Of a stretch of 21,096 nt of DNA, positions 1 to 7,753 are shown one piece after another. Origin of the DNA: JAICWP01 sp035252015 (GTDB lineage Bacteria > Acidobacteriota > Terriglobia > Terriglobales > Acidobacteriaceae); contig DATFDP010000036.1 in assembly GCA_035252015.1 (NCBI GenBank), positions 1-21,096 on the forward strand. Direction: 5' to 3'. Within the stretch, counting starts at the first letter, position 1. Each line of letters starts with the position of its first letter. A program made the position numbers and the translations under genes. The notes below the pieces were generated by a model. It had not been told where the DNA came from, did not search any database, and saw nothing but the letters and a program-made list of their open reading frames with translations.

Positions 1-2580
1 GGCGGCATGGGAGTTGTCTATGCCGCCGAGGACATCCGCCTGAACCGGGAGGTGGCGCTCAAGTTCCTGCCGGAAAACGCGCGTGATGAGCAAGCGCGCG
101 ATCGCCTGCAACGAGAGGCGCGGGCTGCCTCCGCCCTCAACCATCCCAATATCTGCACGATTTACGACGTGGGCGAGCATGAAGGCGAGTATTTCATCGC
201 CATGGAGCTGCTGCGCGGCGAGACCCTGCAGCAGCGGCTCTGGCGCGGCCCGCTGCCGCTGGAAGCGGCACTGGAAGCCGCCATCCAGCTAAGCGATGCA
301 CTGCAAGCGGCGCACACCAAAGGCATACTGCACCGCGACGTAAAACCCTCCAACATTTTCCTGACTGAGCACGGCCAAGCCAAGCTGATGGATTTCGGGC
401 TGGCGCGCAGCTTGCGTCCGGCGGTGGTGAGCAAGGCATCGGACCTTACCGCCAGTTTGGGGGATCCCCACCTGACCAGCCCGGGAACGGCGCTGGGCAC
501 AGTGGCCTATATGTCCCCGGAACAGGCGCGGGGGGATGAGCTGGACGCACGCTCAGACCTGTTCTCACTGGGAGCGGTGCTCTATGAGACCGTAACCGGG
601 CAAGGGCCTTTCACGGGGAATAGCACGGCCCTGATCTTCGACGCCATTCTGAATCGTGATGCGGCACCGGTCTTACGCCTCAATCCGAAATTGCCGCCGG
701 AACTGGAGCGCATCCTGGGCAAACTTCTGGAAAAGGACCGGGAGCTGCGCTACCAATCGGCGGCGGAACTGCGGTCGGACCTGAAGCGGCTGAAGCGGGA
801 CAGCGAGACGGGAAAGACCGCCGCGGTTACACCCGCGACCGTGAAGGGTGGGTTGCACCACATGGGGTGGTGGGCGGCCGGTATTCTCTTCATTGTCGCG
901 GCGATTGCCGGGGTCGTAACTTATCGGTCCACCAAGCCCGCCACTCCAGGCAGCAGCCAATGGCAGCAACTCACGTTTTTTGCGGATTCGGCCGTATATC
1001 CCGCGCTTTCCCCAGACGGACGGATGCTGGCCTTCATTCGCGGCGACGATCCGTTTCTGTCCACGGGTGACATTTACGTCAAGCTGCTTCCCGATGGCGA
1101 GCCGGTCCAGCTCACGCACGATGGACGCATGAAGCTGAGCCCGGTGTTCTCGCCGGATGGGTCACGGATTGCGTATGGCACGGTGGATCCCTGGGACACG
1201 TGGGTGGTGCCTGTACTCGGCGGCGAGCCTCATCTGATGCTGCCGAATGCGTCCTCGCTCACCTGGATTGAAGATGGCAAGCGGCTGCTGTTTTCCGAGA
1301 TCAAGGAAGGGCTGCACATGGGGGTGGTGACCAGTGACGAGGCGCGTGGTCATAGCCGTGATGTCTACATACCGCCCGGAGACCGCAGCATGGCCCACCA
1401 CTCCTACCTTTCTCCCGACGGCCGCTGGGTGCTGGTAGTGGAAATGGACCGCCACGGCGAGATGCTGCCTTGTCGGGTGGTGCCCTTTGAAGGCGGCCCA
1501 GCGAGAGAAGTTGGGCCGGCGAACGCGGCCTGCCTGTCCGGCGCCTGGTCCCGAGATGGGAAATGGATCTATGTCAATACGAATCAAGGCGACCGGTATC
1601 ACATCTGGCGGCAACGCTTCCCTGATGGGCAGCCGGAACAGCTAACTTCAGGTCCGACTTCGGAAGCAGGGATCGAACTGGCCGCCGACGGCAAATCGCT
1701 GCTGACCTCAGTGGGCAGTGACGACTCCACCGTGTGGCTGCACGATGAGCGCGGGGAGCGGCAGATCTCTTCCCAAGGCAGTGCAGGCCTCCCGCAATTT
1801 TCCCCAGATGGAAAAACGCTTTACTTCATCATGGAGACAGGCCAAGGACCTGGTTCGGAATTGTGGAAGACGGACCTGGTCAGCGGAAAGAGCGAGCGCA
1901 TGTTGCCCGGCTACGCCATGGAGCAATATTCCGTTTCGAATGATGGGAAATGGATTGCCTTCGTCCAACAGGACGAAAAGCGCAAGTCACATGTCTGGGT
2001 AGCAGCCACAAACCACCGGTCATCACCCAAGCAGATCACGCATGGCGGCGAGGAAGATTCTCCCCATTTCTTGCCCAATGGGGACCTGGTTTTTCGCAGG
2101 TTGGAGGGCCCGTCCAACTTTCTATACCAGGTAAAACTCGACGGCACAGAGCTTCGAAAGATTACAGAAACGAAGATATTTGATTTCGTGGGAGTCTCAG
2201 CTACCGGCCGTTGGGCGGTGGCTGTGGCCCGTGGCTACGATGAAGAACGCCCTTACGCCGTCCTGGCTTTCCCGGTCGAATCGGGTAAGCCGGTCATCAT
2301 TTGCCGAGCGTTATGCAGACCCCGCTGGGACGCAGAGGGCAAGTTTATGTACCTGGCGTTCGCGCAAGAGGCCGAGGGAATCAACTATGCTTTACCCTTG
2401 CAAGCGGGCTCTGGGCTTCCAGCGGTGCCGGCCGATGGGCTGACGGGAGGCGCCGATGCTTCGCGGGTGAAAGGTGTAAAGGTGATGCGGCACAGCGTGC
2501 AGGCGCCGCTGAATGGCTCGGTGTACGCGTTCGTGCGCAGCACCACCCGCCGGAACATTTACCGCATTCCACTGCAGTAA
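1..2580 (+). CDS. Serine/threonine protein kinase with C-terminal PD40/TolB-like beta-propeller (5' end missing)
   Basis: The frame is open from base 1, so the gene starts before the window. The first codons read GGMGVVY, the end of the glycine-rich ATP loop, so only a short N-terminus is missing. Counting from the Met codon at base 7, kinase landmarks are the ATP-binding Lys19 (VALKF), the catalytic loop HRDVKPSN at 109-116, DFG at 129-131 and an SPEQARG APE-like motif. One hydrophobic segment (about 288-306) follows, then roughly 550 residues with repeated PD40 signatures such as LSPDGR, FSPDGS, WSRDGK and FSPDGK. This is a Hanks-type kinase, probably membrane anchored, with the kinase domain in the cytoplasm and the propeller outside as a likely sensor or binding domain; topology and ligand are inferred. 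The stop lies 10 nt from that of the convergent small gene. Catalytic residues look intact. Confidence 0.93.
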   Translation, partial: GGMGVVYAAEDIRLNREVALKFLPENARDEQARDRLQREARAASALNHPNICTIYDVGEHEGEYFIAMELLRGETLQQRLWRGPLPLEAALEAAIQLSDALQAAHTKGILHRDVKPSNIFLTEHGQAKLMDFGLARSLRPAVVSKASDLTASLGDPHLTSPGTALGTVAYMSPEQARGDELDARSDLFSLGAVLYETVTGQGPFTGNSTALIFDAILNRDAAPVLRLNPKLPPELERILGKLLEKDRELRYQSAAELRSDLKRLKRDSETGKTAAVTPATVKGGLHHMGWWAAGILFIVAAIAGVVTYRSTKPATPGSSQWQQLTFFADSAVYPALSPDGRMLAFIRGDDPFLSTGDIYVKLLPDGEPVQLTHDGRMKLSPVFSPDGSRIAYGTVDPWDTWVVPVLGGEPHLMLPNASSLTWIEDGKRLLFSEIKEGLHMGVVTSDEARGHSRDVYIPPGDRSMAHHSYLSPDGRWVLVVEMDRHGEMLPCRVVPFEGGPAREVGPANAACLSGAWSRDGKWIYVNTNQGDRYHIWRQRFPDGQPEQLTSGPTSEAGIELAADGKSLLTSVGSDDSTVWLHDERGERQISSQGSAGLPQFSPDGKTLYFIMETGQGPGSELWKTDLVSGKSERMLPGYAMEQYSVSNDGKWIAFVQQDEKRKSHVWVAATNHRSSPKQITHGGEEDSPHFLPNGDLVFRRLEGPSNFLYQVKLDGTELRKITETKIFDFVGVSATGRWAVAVARGYDEERPYAVLAFPVESGKPVIICRALCRPRWDAEGKFMYLAFAQEAEGINYALPLQAGSGLPAVPADGLTGGADASRVKGVKVMRHSVQAPLNGSVYAFVRSTTRRNIYRIPLQ

Positions 2581-2590
2581 CGCACCACAA

Positions 2591-2794
2591 TTAGCGGTTG
2601 ATGTTGAAGGTGGCGACTTCGGGATCGTAGCCCTCGTCGCGAAGGGTTTGCGTGGCAGCGGAACGGAGCGCCTGCTGGTCGGCGTCTTTGGGCAAAGAGC
2701 AGTGGCGGCGGATGACCTCTTCGCCGCTGACGATTCGGACCAGCCAGTTGGACTTGCCAGGGTCCCAGGAAAGTTCAACGCGATCAGCGCGCAT
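2591..2794 (-). CDS. Conserved small protein of unknown function (67 aa)
   Basis: The frame stays open upstream to 2908, but the ATG at 2794 (MRADRVELSW) is preferred because GGAGG sits 5 nt before it on the minus strand. The product is soluble and charged, with no signal peptide or membrane segment, reading as a compact alpha/beta domain (WLVRIVSGEEVIRRHC, then a helix QQALRSAATQTLRDEG). I do not recognise a named family. It is tail-to-tail with the kinase gene and has no co-directional partner nearby; the next minus-strand gene upstream ends at 3115. The strong ribosome binding site and well-composed sequence favour a real gene. Confidence 0.6.
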   Translation of the reverse strand: MRADRVELSWDPGKSNWLVRIVSGEEVIRRHCSLPKDADQQALRSAATQTLRDEGYDPEVATFNINR

Positions 2795-2937
2795 GAGTGC
2801 CTCCGTGCCGTCCCTACGGGACTCGAAATTCCTTTGCCCTGCTACCCAGGATTTCCGTCCTGAGCTTACTATGCCGCCACTGCGGGGCTGACAATAGCGG
2901 GTGAACAAAGCTCATCTGGCACACAATAAAAACGCAA

Positions 2938-2994
2938 GGTCCCTCGACTCGCCTTCGCCTCATAAATTCGGCTCAGGCTCGCTCGGGATGACAG
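2938..2994 (-). repeat. Dispersed intergenic repeat, copy 1
   Basis: On the minus strand it begins CTGTCATCCCGAGCGAGCC and ends GTCGAGGGACC, the same start and end blocks as the copies at 11073, 11231, 12104, 12251 and 18183. The middle differs between copies. It lies wholly in intergenic DNA. Confidence 0.6.
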
Positions 2995-3081
2995 TGTTGG
3001 CGATGGGATCTGCAGCGCTAAAGCGCTGCTCCACCCAATACCTTGGCGAGCCAGAAAAACGCTGGCGAGCCCTGCTGCCCT

Positions 3082-3103
3082 GCCCGGGCCCAAAGCCCCG
3101 GGC
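3082..3103 (-). terminator. Possible terminator hairpin of the EF-G paralogue
   Basis: GCCCGGG (3082-3088) pairs with CCCGGGC (3097-3103) around an 8-nt loop, about 11 nt beyond the EF-G stop codon. No T-tract follows, so this is only a candidate terminator or 3'-end stabiliser. Confidence 0.35.
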
Positions 3104-3114
3104 CCACACAGAAT

Positions 3115-5220
3115 CTACTCCTCTACTTCCACTACTTCGCCGCGCTCGGCCTTGACCTGGGTGATGATCTTTTCCTGCAGGGCCTGGGGCACGATGTCGT
3201 AATGCGACATTTCCATGTTGAAGCTGCCCCGGCCCTGGGTCATGGAAGTCAGGTCAGCGCCGTAGGTCAGCATCTCCGCCATGGGCACTTGAGCTTTGAC
3301 GATGGTCTTGCCGCCCTTATTGTCCATGCCCTGAATGCGCCCGCGGCGCCCGTTGAGGTCGCCCATAATGGAACCGGCGAACTCGTCGGGCACCGTGATC
3401 TCCACCGACATGATCGGTTCCAGCAGCGTGGGCTTAGCCTGCTCCATGGCCTTTTTAAAGGCAATGCGGCCAGCCATCTTGAAGGAGAGTTCGTTGGAGT
3501 CCACGTCGTGATAAGAGCCATCGTAGAGGATCACCCGGAAATCCACCACCGGGTAGCCGGCGAGGAAACCGCGCTGCGCGGCTTCGACAATACCCTTCTC
3601 CACCGCGGGTATGAAGTTTCTAGGAATGGCGCCGCCGAAAATGTCGTTCACAAACTCGAAGTTGCCGCCGCGCGGAAGCGGCTCCATCTTGATCTTGCAA
3701 TCGCCGTATTGGCCATGCCCGCCGGTCTGCTTCTTGTGGCGGCCCTGCACGTCAGCCTTGCCGCGAATGGTCTCGCGGTAGGGCACCTTGGGAGCCTTAA
3801 GATTGACCTCGGTGTGATAGCGCTTCCTCAACTTGGAAACAATGACTTCAATGTGCTGCTGACCGGTGCCGGCGATGAGGAATTCCTTGGTCTGCTCGTC
3901 GCGGAAGAAGCGCAGCATGGCGTCCTCTTCCATGACTTTATGAATGCCATTGGAAAGCTTGTCCTCATCGGCGCGCGTCTTGGGCTCGATGGCGAAGGTG
4001 ATGGCCGGCTCGGGCAGAACCACCTTGGGGTACTGGATGGGGGCGGCCTTGTCTCCCAGGGTGTCGCCAGTCAGAGTGTCCTTCAGCTTGGCCACCGTGC
4101 CGATGTCGCCGGCATGGAGCTCGTTCACTGGGACGGCGGTCTTGCCCTGCATCACGGAAATGTGAGCCAGCTTCTCCGACGTATTGCGGGTGAAGTTCTG
4201 GAGAGTGGCGTCGTTTTTCAACACGCCGGAAAAAACTTTGTAATAGGAAATGCGGCCGGCGAAGGGATCGGAAACGGTTTTGAAAACGAAAAGGGAGGCA
4301 GGCTCGGAGTCAGCAATCTTGCGAGTCGGCGGCTCGCCGTTGTTGGGAGCCGGAGCGCCCTTAACGGGCTCGCGTTCGCTGGGAGCGGGCGTGTAGTCCA
4401 CCAGGAAATCCATCAACTTGTCGGTGCCGATATTGCCCAGACCGGAGGTGAAAAGCACCGGAAAGATGCGGTCTTCGCGGATGGCCTCGTGCAAGGCGGG
4501 GATGAGGTGGTCCTCGGGGATGGTCCCCTTGTCGAAGAACTCTTCCATCAGAGCGTCATTGCCCTCGGCGATCATTTCCACCAGCTTTTCGTGGGCTTCC
4601 TGAGCGGCGGAGGCCAGATTGGCGGGAATTTCGCCTTCCTTGCCCTTACCGTTGCCGCCCATGTCGTAGGAGTAAGCCTTCATGCGGACGAGATCAATGA
4701 TGCCCGAGAGGTTCTTTTCGCTGCCGATGGGCAGCTGCAGGGGTACAACCGTGCGGCCGAAGGCAGAGGTCAGCGATTCGAGCACGCGGGTGGCATCGGC
4801 GCGCTCGCGGTCCATGCGAGCGGCAACGATGACGCGGGGGAGGTGGAATTCTTCGGCGTAGTTCCAGACGCGCTCGGTGACCACTTCCACGCCGGCCACG
4901 CCATCCACCACGAGGAGGGCGGATTCCACTGCGGGCATGACCATTTTGGCTTCGTGCACGAACATGTTGAAACCGGGGACGTCCACCAGGTTGATCTTGG
5001 TTTTGCCCCACTCGGCAAAGGCCAAGCCGGAGGAGATGGACATCTGGCGGGCAACTTCTTCTTCGTCGTAATCGGTAACGGTGGTGCCGTCGTCAACCCG
5101 GCCGAGGCGCTGGGTGGCGCCGGAGGTGAAAAGCAGGGCCGAGACCAGGGAAGTTTTGCCCGCGTGGCCGTGGCCGACTACCGCGACATTGCGGATATTC
5201 GCGCCTTCGTAGGTTTTCAC
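3115..5220 (-). CDS. Elongation factor G-like translational GTPase (EF-G paralogue)
   Basis: At 701 residues it is full length for EF-G. The GTG start at 5220 is chosen because AAGGAG lies 6 nt upstream; the ATG at 5259 would add 13 non-homologous residues. G1 reads GHGHAGKT (16-23), G3 DVPGF (80-84) and G4 AARMD (133-137). The EF-G domain IV/V region is clear (GGHGQYGD, GRRGRIQGM, and a C-terminal stretch ending in acidic residues). The family moves tRNA and mRNA on the ribosome or recycles ribosomes. The G motifs match the EF-G-like (EF-G2) group rather than housekeeping FusA: the switch-II histidine of DTPGH is Phe, and NKxD has become ARMD. It stands alone, without rpsL, rpsG or tuf, which also argues for a paralogue. 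Its cellular role cannot be told from sequence. Confidence 0.9.
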   Translation of the reverse strand: MKTYEGANIRNVAVVGHGHAGKTSLVSALLFTSGATQRLGRVDDGTTVTDYDEEEVARQMSISSGLAFAEWGKTKINLVDVPGFNMFVHEAKMVMPAVESALLVVDGVAGVEVVTERVWNYAEEFHLPRVIVAARMDRERADATRVLESLTSAFGRTVVPLQLPIGSEKNLSGIIDLVRMKAYSYDMGGNGKGKEGEIPANLASAAQEAHEKLVEMIAEGNDALMEEFFDKGTIPEDHLIPALHEAIREDRIFPVLFTSGLGNIGTDKLMDFLVDYTPAPSEREPVKGAPAPNNGEPPTRKIADSEPASLFVFKTVSDPFAGRISYYKVFSGVLKNDATLQNFTRNTSEKLAHISVMQGKTAVPVNELHAGDIGTVAKLKDTLTGDTLGDKAAPIQYPKVVLPEPAITFAIEPKTRADEDKLSNGIHKVMEEDAMLRFFRDEQTKEFLIAGTGQQHIEVIVSKLRKRYHTEVNLKAPKVPYRETIRGKADVQGRHKKQTGGHGQYGDCKIKMEPLPRGGNFEFVNDIFGGAIPRNFIPAVEKGIVEAAQRGFLAGYPVVDFRVILYDGSYHDVDSNELSFKMAGRIAFKKAMEQAKPTLLEPIMSVEITVPDEFAGSIMGDLNGRRGRIQGMDNKGGKTIVKAQVPMAEMLTYGADLTSMTQGRGSFNMEMSHYDIVPQALQEKIITQVKAERGEVVEVEE

Positions 5221-5680
5221 GGATGACTCCTTCGGGTACTGCCAGAAACCACCCGCCAAGGCGGAACAGGCCGTCGGTATAAAGAGGCGGGGTACAGGGC
5301 GTCTGGCAGAGAGCCTGCCAAAATGTTGATGCTAACACGGCGGGAATTGGAGGCTCAACTTGAGGCAGTCTAGCGGGCGTCAGCGAAGCGGGAGGCCGCT
5401 GCCGAAATCCTGAGCGTAGCGAAGAACCTCCAAGTTTCACCACAAAGGCACAGAGACACGGAGGAAGCCCAGGAAAGGTGGGGTGGAAGCCGATGGAATA
5501 CTGTAACAATGCCAGGTGGGATTGCATCTTTATAACTGGAAAGGCGAATACGCGCGTCCCATCCACAATGTCTCGGCCAGTTTGGATGACATTGAGTAAT
5601 TCAAACATTATTCAGAATGGGTACCGCGCCGTGCGGATGCGGCATAGCCAAGCCCGGTTGGGGGAAATAGAATAGTCACA
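5221..5680. other. Divergent intergenic region, 460 nt, no gene seen
   Basis: It should hold the promoters of the EF-G paralogue (minus) and of ccdA (plus), but no convincing -35/-10 pair was found. A small inverted repeat, TGGCAG/CTGCCA (5304-5309 and 5315-5320), lies upstream of the EF-G gene. A fragment resembling the dispersed repeat (TCCTGAGCGTAGCGAAG, around 5408-5424) is followed by an 'ACCACAAAGGCACAGAGAC' motif (5439-5464). The open frames across it look like translated repeat. Confidence 0.55.
5439..5464 (+). repeat. 'CACCACAAAGGCACAGAGACACGG'-type intergenic motif
   Basis: The segment reads CACCACAAAGGCACAGAG and continues ACACGGAG. Motifs of this kind (ACCACAGAGRCACAGAG) recur in intergenic DNA of many environmental bacteria as I remember them; function unknown. 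Only one copy is present here. Confidence 0.4.
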
Positions 5681-6400
5681 ATGTCTTCGGTATCGCCCAT
5701 AGCGGCGTTTGTGGCAGGGCTGGTTTCGTTTCTATCACCCTGCGTGTTGCCTCTGGTGCCGGGATATGTGTCGCTGATTTCGGGAGTGGGGGTCGAGGAA
5801 TTGCGTCTGGGCGGCAAGGGATTGATGCCCAAGGTGATGCGCAGTTCGCTGATGTTCATTCTGGGATTCAGCATCGTGTTTATCGCGCTGGGCGCGGTAG
5901 CCACGGAAGTAGGCCAGTTGATGATGCGCTACAAGACGCTGCTGGCGGAGATTGCCGGGGTGGTCATCATCCTTTTTGGGCTGCACCTGACGGGCGTTCT
6001 AAAGATTCGAGCGCTGCTGGCCGACAAGCGTCTGCACGATGTGAAGGGCGGGAGCACACCCTATGGCGCGTTTGTGATCGGCTTCGCCTTCGCCTTTGGA
6101 TGGACGCCCTGCGTGGGGCCGATCCTGGCGGTGATCCTGGGGCTGGCGGCGGCGCAGAATTCGGTGATCAAGGGCATTGCGCTGCTGGCCATCTATTCCA
6201 TGGGACTGGCGGTGCCGTTCCTGCTGACCTCTCTGGGGGTAGAGCGCTTTCTGAAGTTTTATGGCCGCTTCCGGCGGCACCTGCATACGGTGGAGGTGGC
6301 CAGCGGAGTGTTGCTGATTGCGCTGGGAGCGCTGCTGGTGATGAACCGCTTCACCGTGCTTTCGGGCTACCTTTCGTTCCTGAACCGGTTCTCATTGTAG
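5681..6400 (+). CDS. ccdA: Cytochrome c biogenesis / thiol-disulfide electron carrier CcdA
   Basis: At 239 residues with about six hydrophobic segments, this is the usual size for CcdA, the membrane core related to the central domain of DsbD. It passes reducing equivalents from cytoplasmic thioredoxin across the inner membrane to extracytoplasmic thioredoxin-like proteins. The two redox cysteines sit in the family motifs SPCVLPLVPGY (Cys21) and WTPCVGPIL (Cys144). The ATG at 5681 is the natural start; only a weak purine run (GGGGGAAATAG) lies upstream, rather far away. It opens a three-gene cluster with a TlpA-like thioredoxin (30 nt downstream) and a DsbD alpha-domain protein, which are its likely partners. 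Confidence 0.93.
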   Translation: MSSVSPIAAFVAGLVSFLSPCVLPLVPGYVSLISGVGVEELRLGGKGLMPKVMRSSLMFILGFSIVFIALGAVATEVGQLMMRYKTLLAEIAGVVIILFGLHLTGVLKIRALLADKRLHDVKGGSTPYGAFVIGFAFAFGWTPCVGPILAVILGLAAAQNSVIKGIALLAIYSMGLAVPFLLTSLGVERFLKFYGRFRRHLHTVEVASGVLLIALGALLVMNRFTVLSGYLSFLNRFSL

Positions 6401-6429
6401 AAAGGGCACGTAACGGGTCAAAGGAAGTA

Positions 6430-7119
6430 ATGAATATGCCGGATTCGATGCACAAGGAAGGCAAGCAGCCTGAGGAGCAAGGTCACTTGTCGGGACAGAA
6501 CGCCGTTCCACCACAACCGGAACCATCGCCGGCTGCCTACGGCCCGCACGCCCGGCGAAACGCAGCGGTCATCATTGTGGTGGTAGTGGCGATTGCGGCC
6601 ATGCTGATCGGCGGCCAGTATCTGGCGCACCGGGGCGAGCGCTCGGGCACCGTCGCAGCGGGTGGGCCCAAGCCGGGCACAGCGGCGCCGGACTTCGCGC
6701 TGCAGTCATTGGATGGCAAGACCGTCCATCTTTCCGACTTCCGTGGCAAGGCAGTGTTGCTGAATTTCTGGGCCACGTGGTGCACGCCGTGCCGGCTGGA
6801 GATGCCCTGGTTCGTTGAGCTGGAAAAGCAATATGGGCCGCAGGGATTGCAAGTGGTGGGCGTGGCGATGGATGACGCGGGCCCGGATAAGATCGCCAAG
6901 TTTGCCAAAGACATGGGAGTGAATTACCCGGTGCTGCTGGGCAAGGAATCGGTGGGCGACGAATACGGCGGGCTGGAATATCTGCCTACGAGTTTCTACG
7001 TGGATCGCGACGGAAAAGTGGTGCAGCGGGTGTTCGGGTTGCGCAGCCGCAGCGATATCGAAGACTGGGTCAAAGAAGCGCTCAGCAAGGGAAGCAGCGT
7101 GGCGGAAAAGAGACAGTAG
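6430..7119 (+). CDS. Membrane-anchored thioredoxin-like protein (TlpA/ResA family)
   Basis: The protein has 229 residues: a short cytoplasmic Pro/Gln-rich stretch (1-40), one membrane anchor (about 44-66), then an AhpC/TSA-Redoxin type thioredoxin fold with the active site WCTPC (Cys118, Cys121) and the cis-proline loop in YLPTSF. It should act on the outer face of the membrane, taking electrons from CcdA to reduce protein disulfides or apocytochrome c. The start at 6430 has AGGA 4 nt upstream; the in-frame ATG at 6436 is equally possible with better spacing. It lies 29 nt after ccdA and 16 nt before the DsbD-N gene, consistent with one transcript. Confidence 0.92.
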   Translation: MNMPDSMHKEGKQPEEQGHLSGQNAVPPQPEPSPAAYGPHARRNAAVIIVVVVAIAAMLIGGQYLAHRGERSGTVAAGGPKPGTAAPDFALQSLDGKTVHLSDFRGKAVLLNFWATWCTPCRLEMPWFVELEKQYGPQGLQVVGVAMDDAGPDKIAKFAKDMGVNYPVLLGKESVGDEYGGLEYLPTSFYVDRDGKVVQRVFGLRSRSDIEDWVKEALSKGSSVAEKRQ

Positions 7120-7135
7120 TCAGGAGTCAGCGAGT

Positions 7136-7663
7136 TTGAGACGGGTAGCAGAAGCGATGTTGCTCACGGCGCTGATGGCGGTAGCGGCCGTGGCGCAGGC
7201 CGGTGGGCCGTCGGTGGAGATGGCGCCAGCAGCGATGACGTCCCTAGTGCGAGGGAAACCCAGCATGGTGGAGCTGGATTTTCGCGTGAAGCAGGGCTTC
7301 CACATCAATTCCAACCATCCCAACTCCGCCTATCTGATTCCCACGGCTCTGAAGCTGGATGCGCCCACCGACATAGCTATCGGCAAGATTGACTATCCTC
7401 AGGGGAGCAATTTGAGCTTTGCGTTTGCGCCGGACGAGAAGCTGAATGTGTACAGCGGGGATTTCGCGGTGAAAGTGACGGTGCACCCGCTGCACACCGC
7501 CATACCTGGAAAGTACAACGTCCGCGGCCAGCTGCGTTACCAGGCGTGCGATGATCGTGCCTGTTATCCGCCACGCAATTTGCCGGTGCGTTTTGAAGTG
7601 CAGGTTAAAAAGATTGCGTCCCGTCCTCGCCCTAACCGGCAAAGCCCGCACGTGCACAGCTAG
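7136..7663 (+). CDS. Secreted DsbD N-terminal (alpha) domain-like protein
   Basis: The protein has 175 residues: a signal-peptide-like N-terminus (MLLTALMAVAAVAQAG) and an immunoglobulin-like domain with the YQACDDRACYPP motif (Cys138, Cys143), matching the cysteine pair of the DsbD alpha domain that relays electrons from the membrane domain to periplasmic substrates. The start is TTG at 7136, supported by AGGAG 9 nt upstream; the ATG at 7157 would give a shorter signal peptide. It follows tlpA by 16 nt and is the last gene of the operon. Unlike E. coli DsbD (C-x5-C), the spacing is C-x4-C. Its basic, histidine-containing tail (RPRPNRQSPHVHS) is unusual. Whether it serves cytochrome maturation or general disulfide reduction is not visible. 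Confidence 0.82.
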   Translation: MRRVAEAMLLTALMAVAAVAQAGGPSVEMAPAAMTSLVRGKPSMVELDFRVKQGFHINSNHPNSAYLIPTALKLDAPTDIAIGKIDYPQGSNLSFAFAPDEKLNVYSGDFAVKVTVHPLHTAIPGKYNVRGQLRYQACDDRACYPPRNLPVRFEVQVKKIASRPRPNRQSPHVHS

Positions 7664-7671
7664 AAACGGTC

Positions 7672-7734
7672 GTTGGTAGTTGGTAGTCGCAGTTCCCACC
7701 GATTACTAGCTACGAACTACTAGCTACCAACTAC
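7672..7734. repeat. Inverted repeat with internal direct repeats between the redox operon and gatB
   Basis: GTAGTTGGTAG (7676-7686) is the exact reverse complement of CTACCAACTAC (7724-7734). Inside the right half, a 14-nt unit TAGCTACSAACTAC is repeated in tandem. The structure lies 8 nt after the operon's stop and just before the gatB -10 box, so it may end the upstream transcript. Confidence 0.55.
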
Positions 7735-7739
7735 CCAGC

Positions 7740-7745
7740 TATAAT
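7740..7745 (+). promoter_or_regulatory. Consensus -10 box (TATAAT) of gatB, probably leaderless
   Basis: A perfect TATAAT ends 8 nt before the gatB ATG, which would place transcription start within a couple of bases of the start codon. No Shine-Dalgarno sequence lies upstream (TTCTTCTC separates box and ATG). No good -35 hexamer is visible. The carboxyltransferase gene shows the same arrangement at 14107. Confidence 0.5.
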
Positions 7746-7753
7746 TTCTTCTC

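Larger units (their letters stand above)
2795..3114. other. Intergenic region, 320 nt, no gene seen
   Basis: This gap lies between the small protein and the EF-G paralogue. It holds one copy of the dispersed repeat (2938-2994) and a GC-rich hairpin just after the EF-G stop (3082-3103). The short open frames crossing it have poor composition and no ribosome binding site. Confidence 0.6.

Noticed and set aside
3043..5226. 727-codon plus-strand open frame
   Set aside because: It is antisense to the EF-G paralogue, which has unambiguous family motifs and a good ribosome binding site. The plus-strand product is a His/Gly/Val-rich shadow.
5093..5608. 171-codon minus-strand frame upstream of the EF-G paralogue
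   Set aside because: It contains the translated intergenic motif (PPCLCAFVVK), overlaps the EF-G start in another frame and lacks a ribosome binding site.
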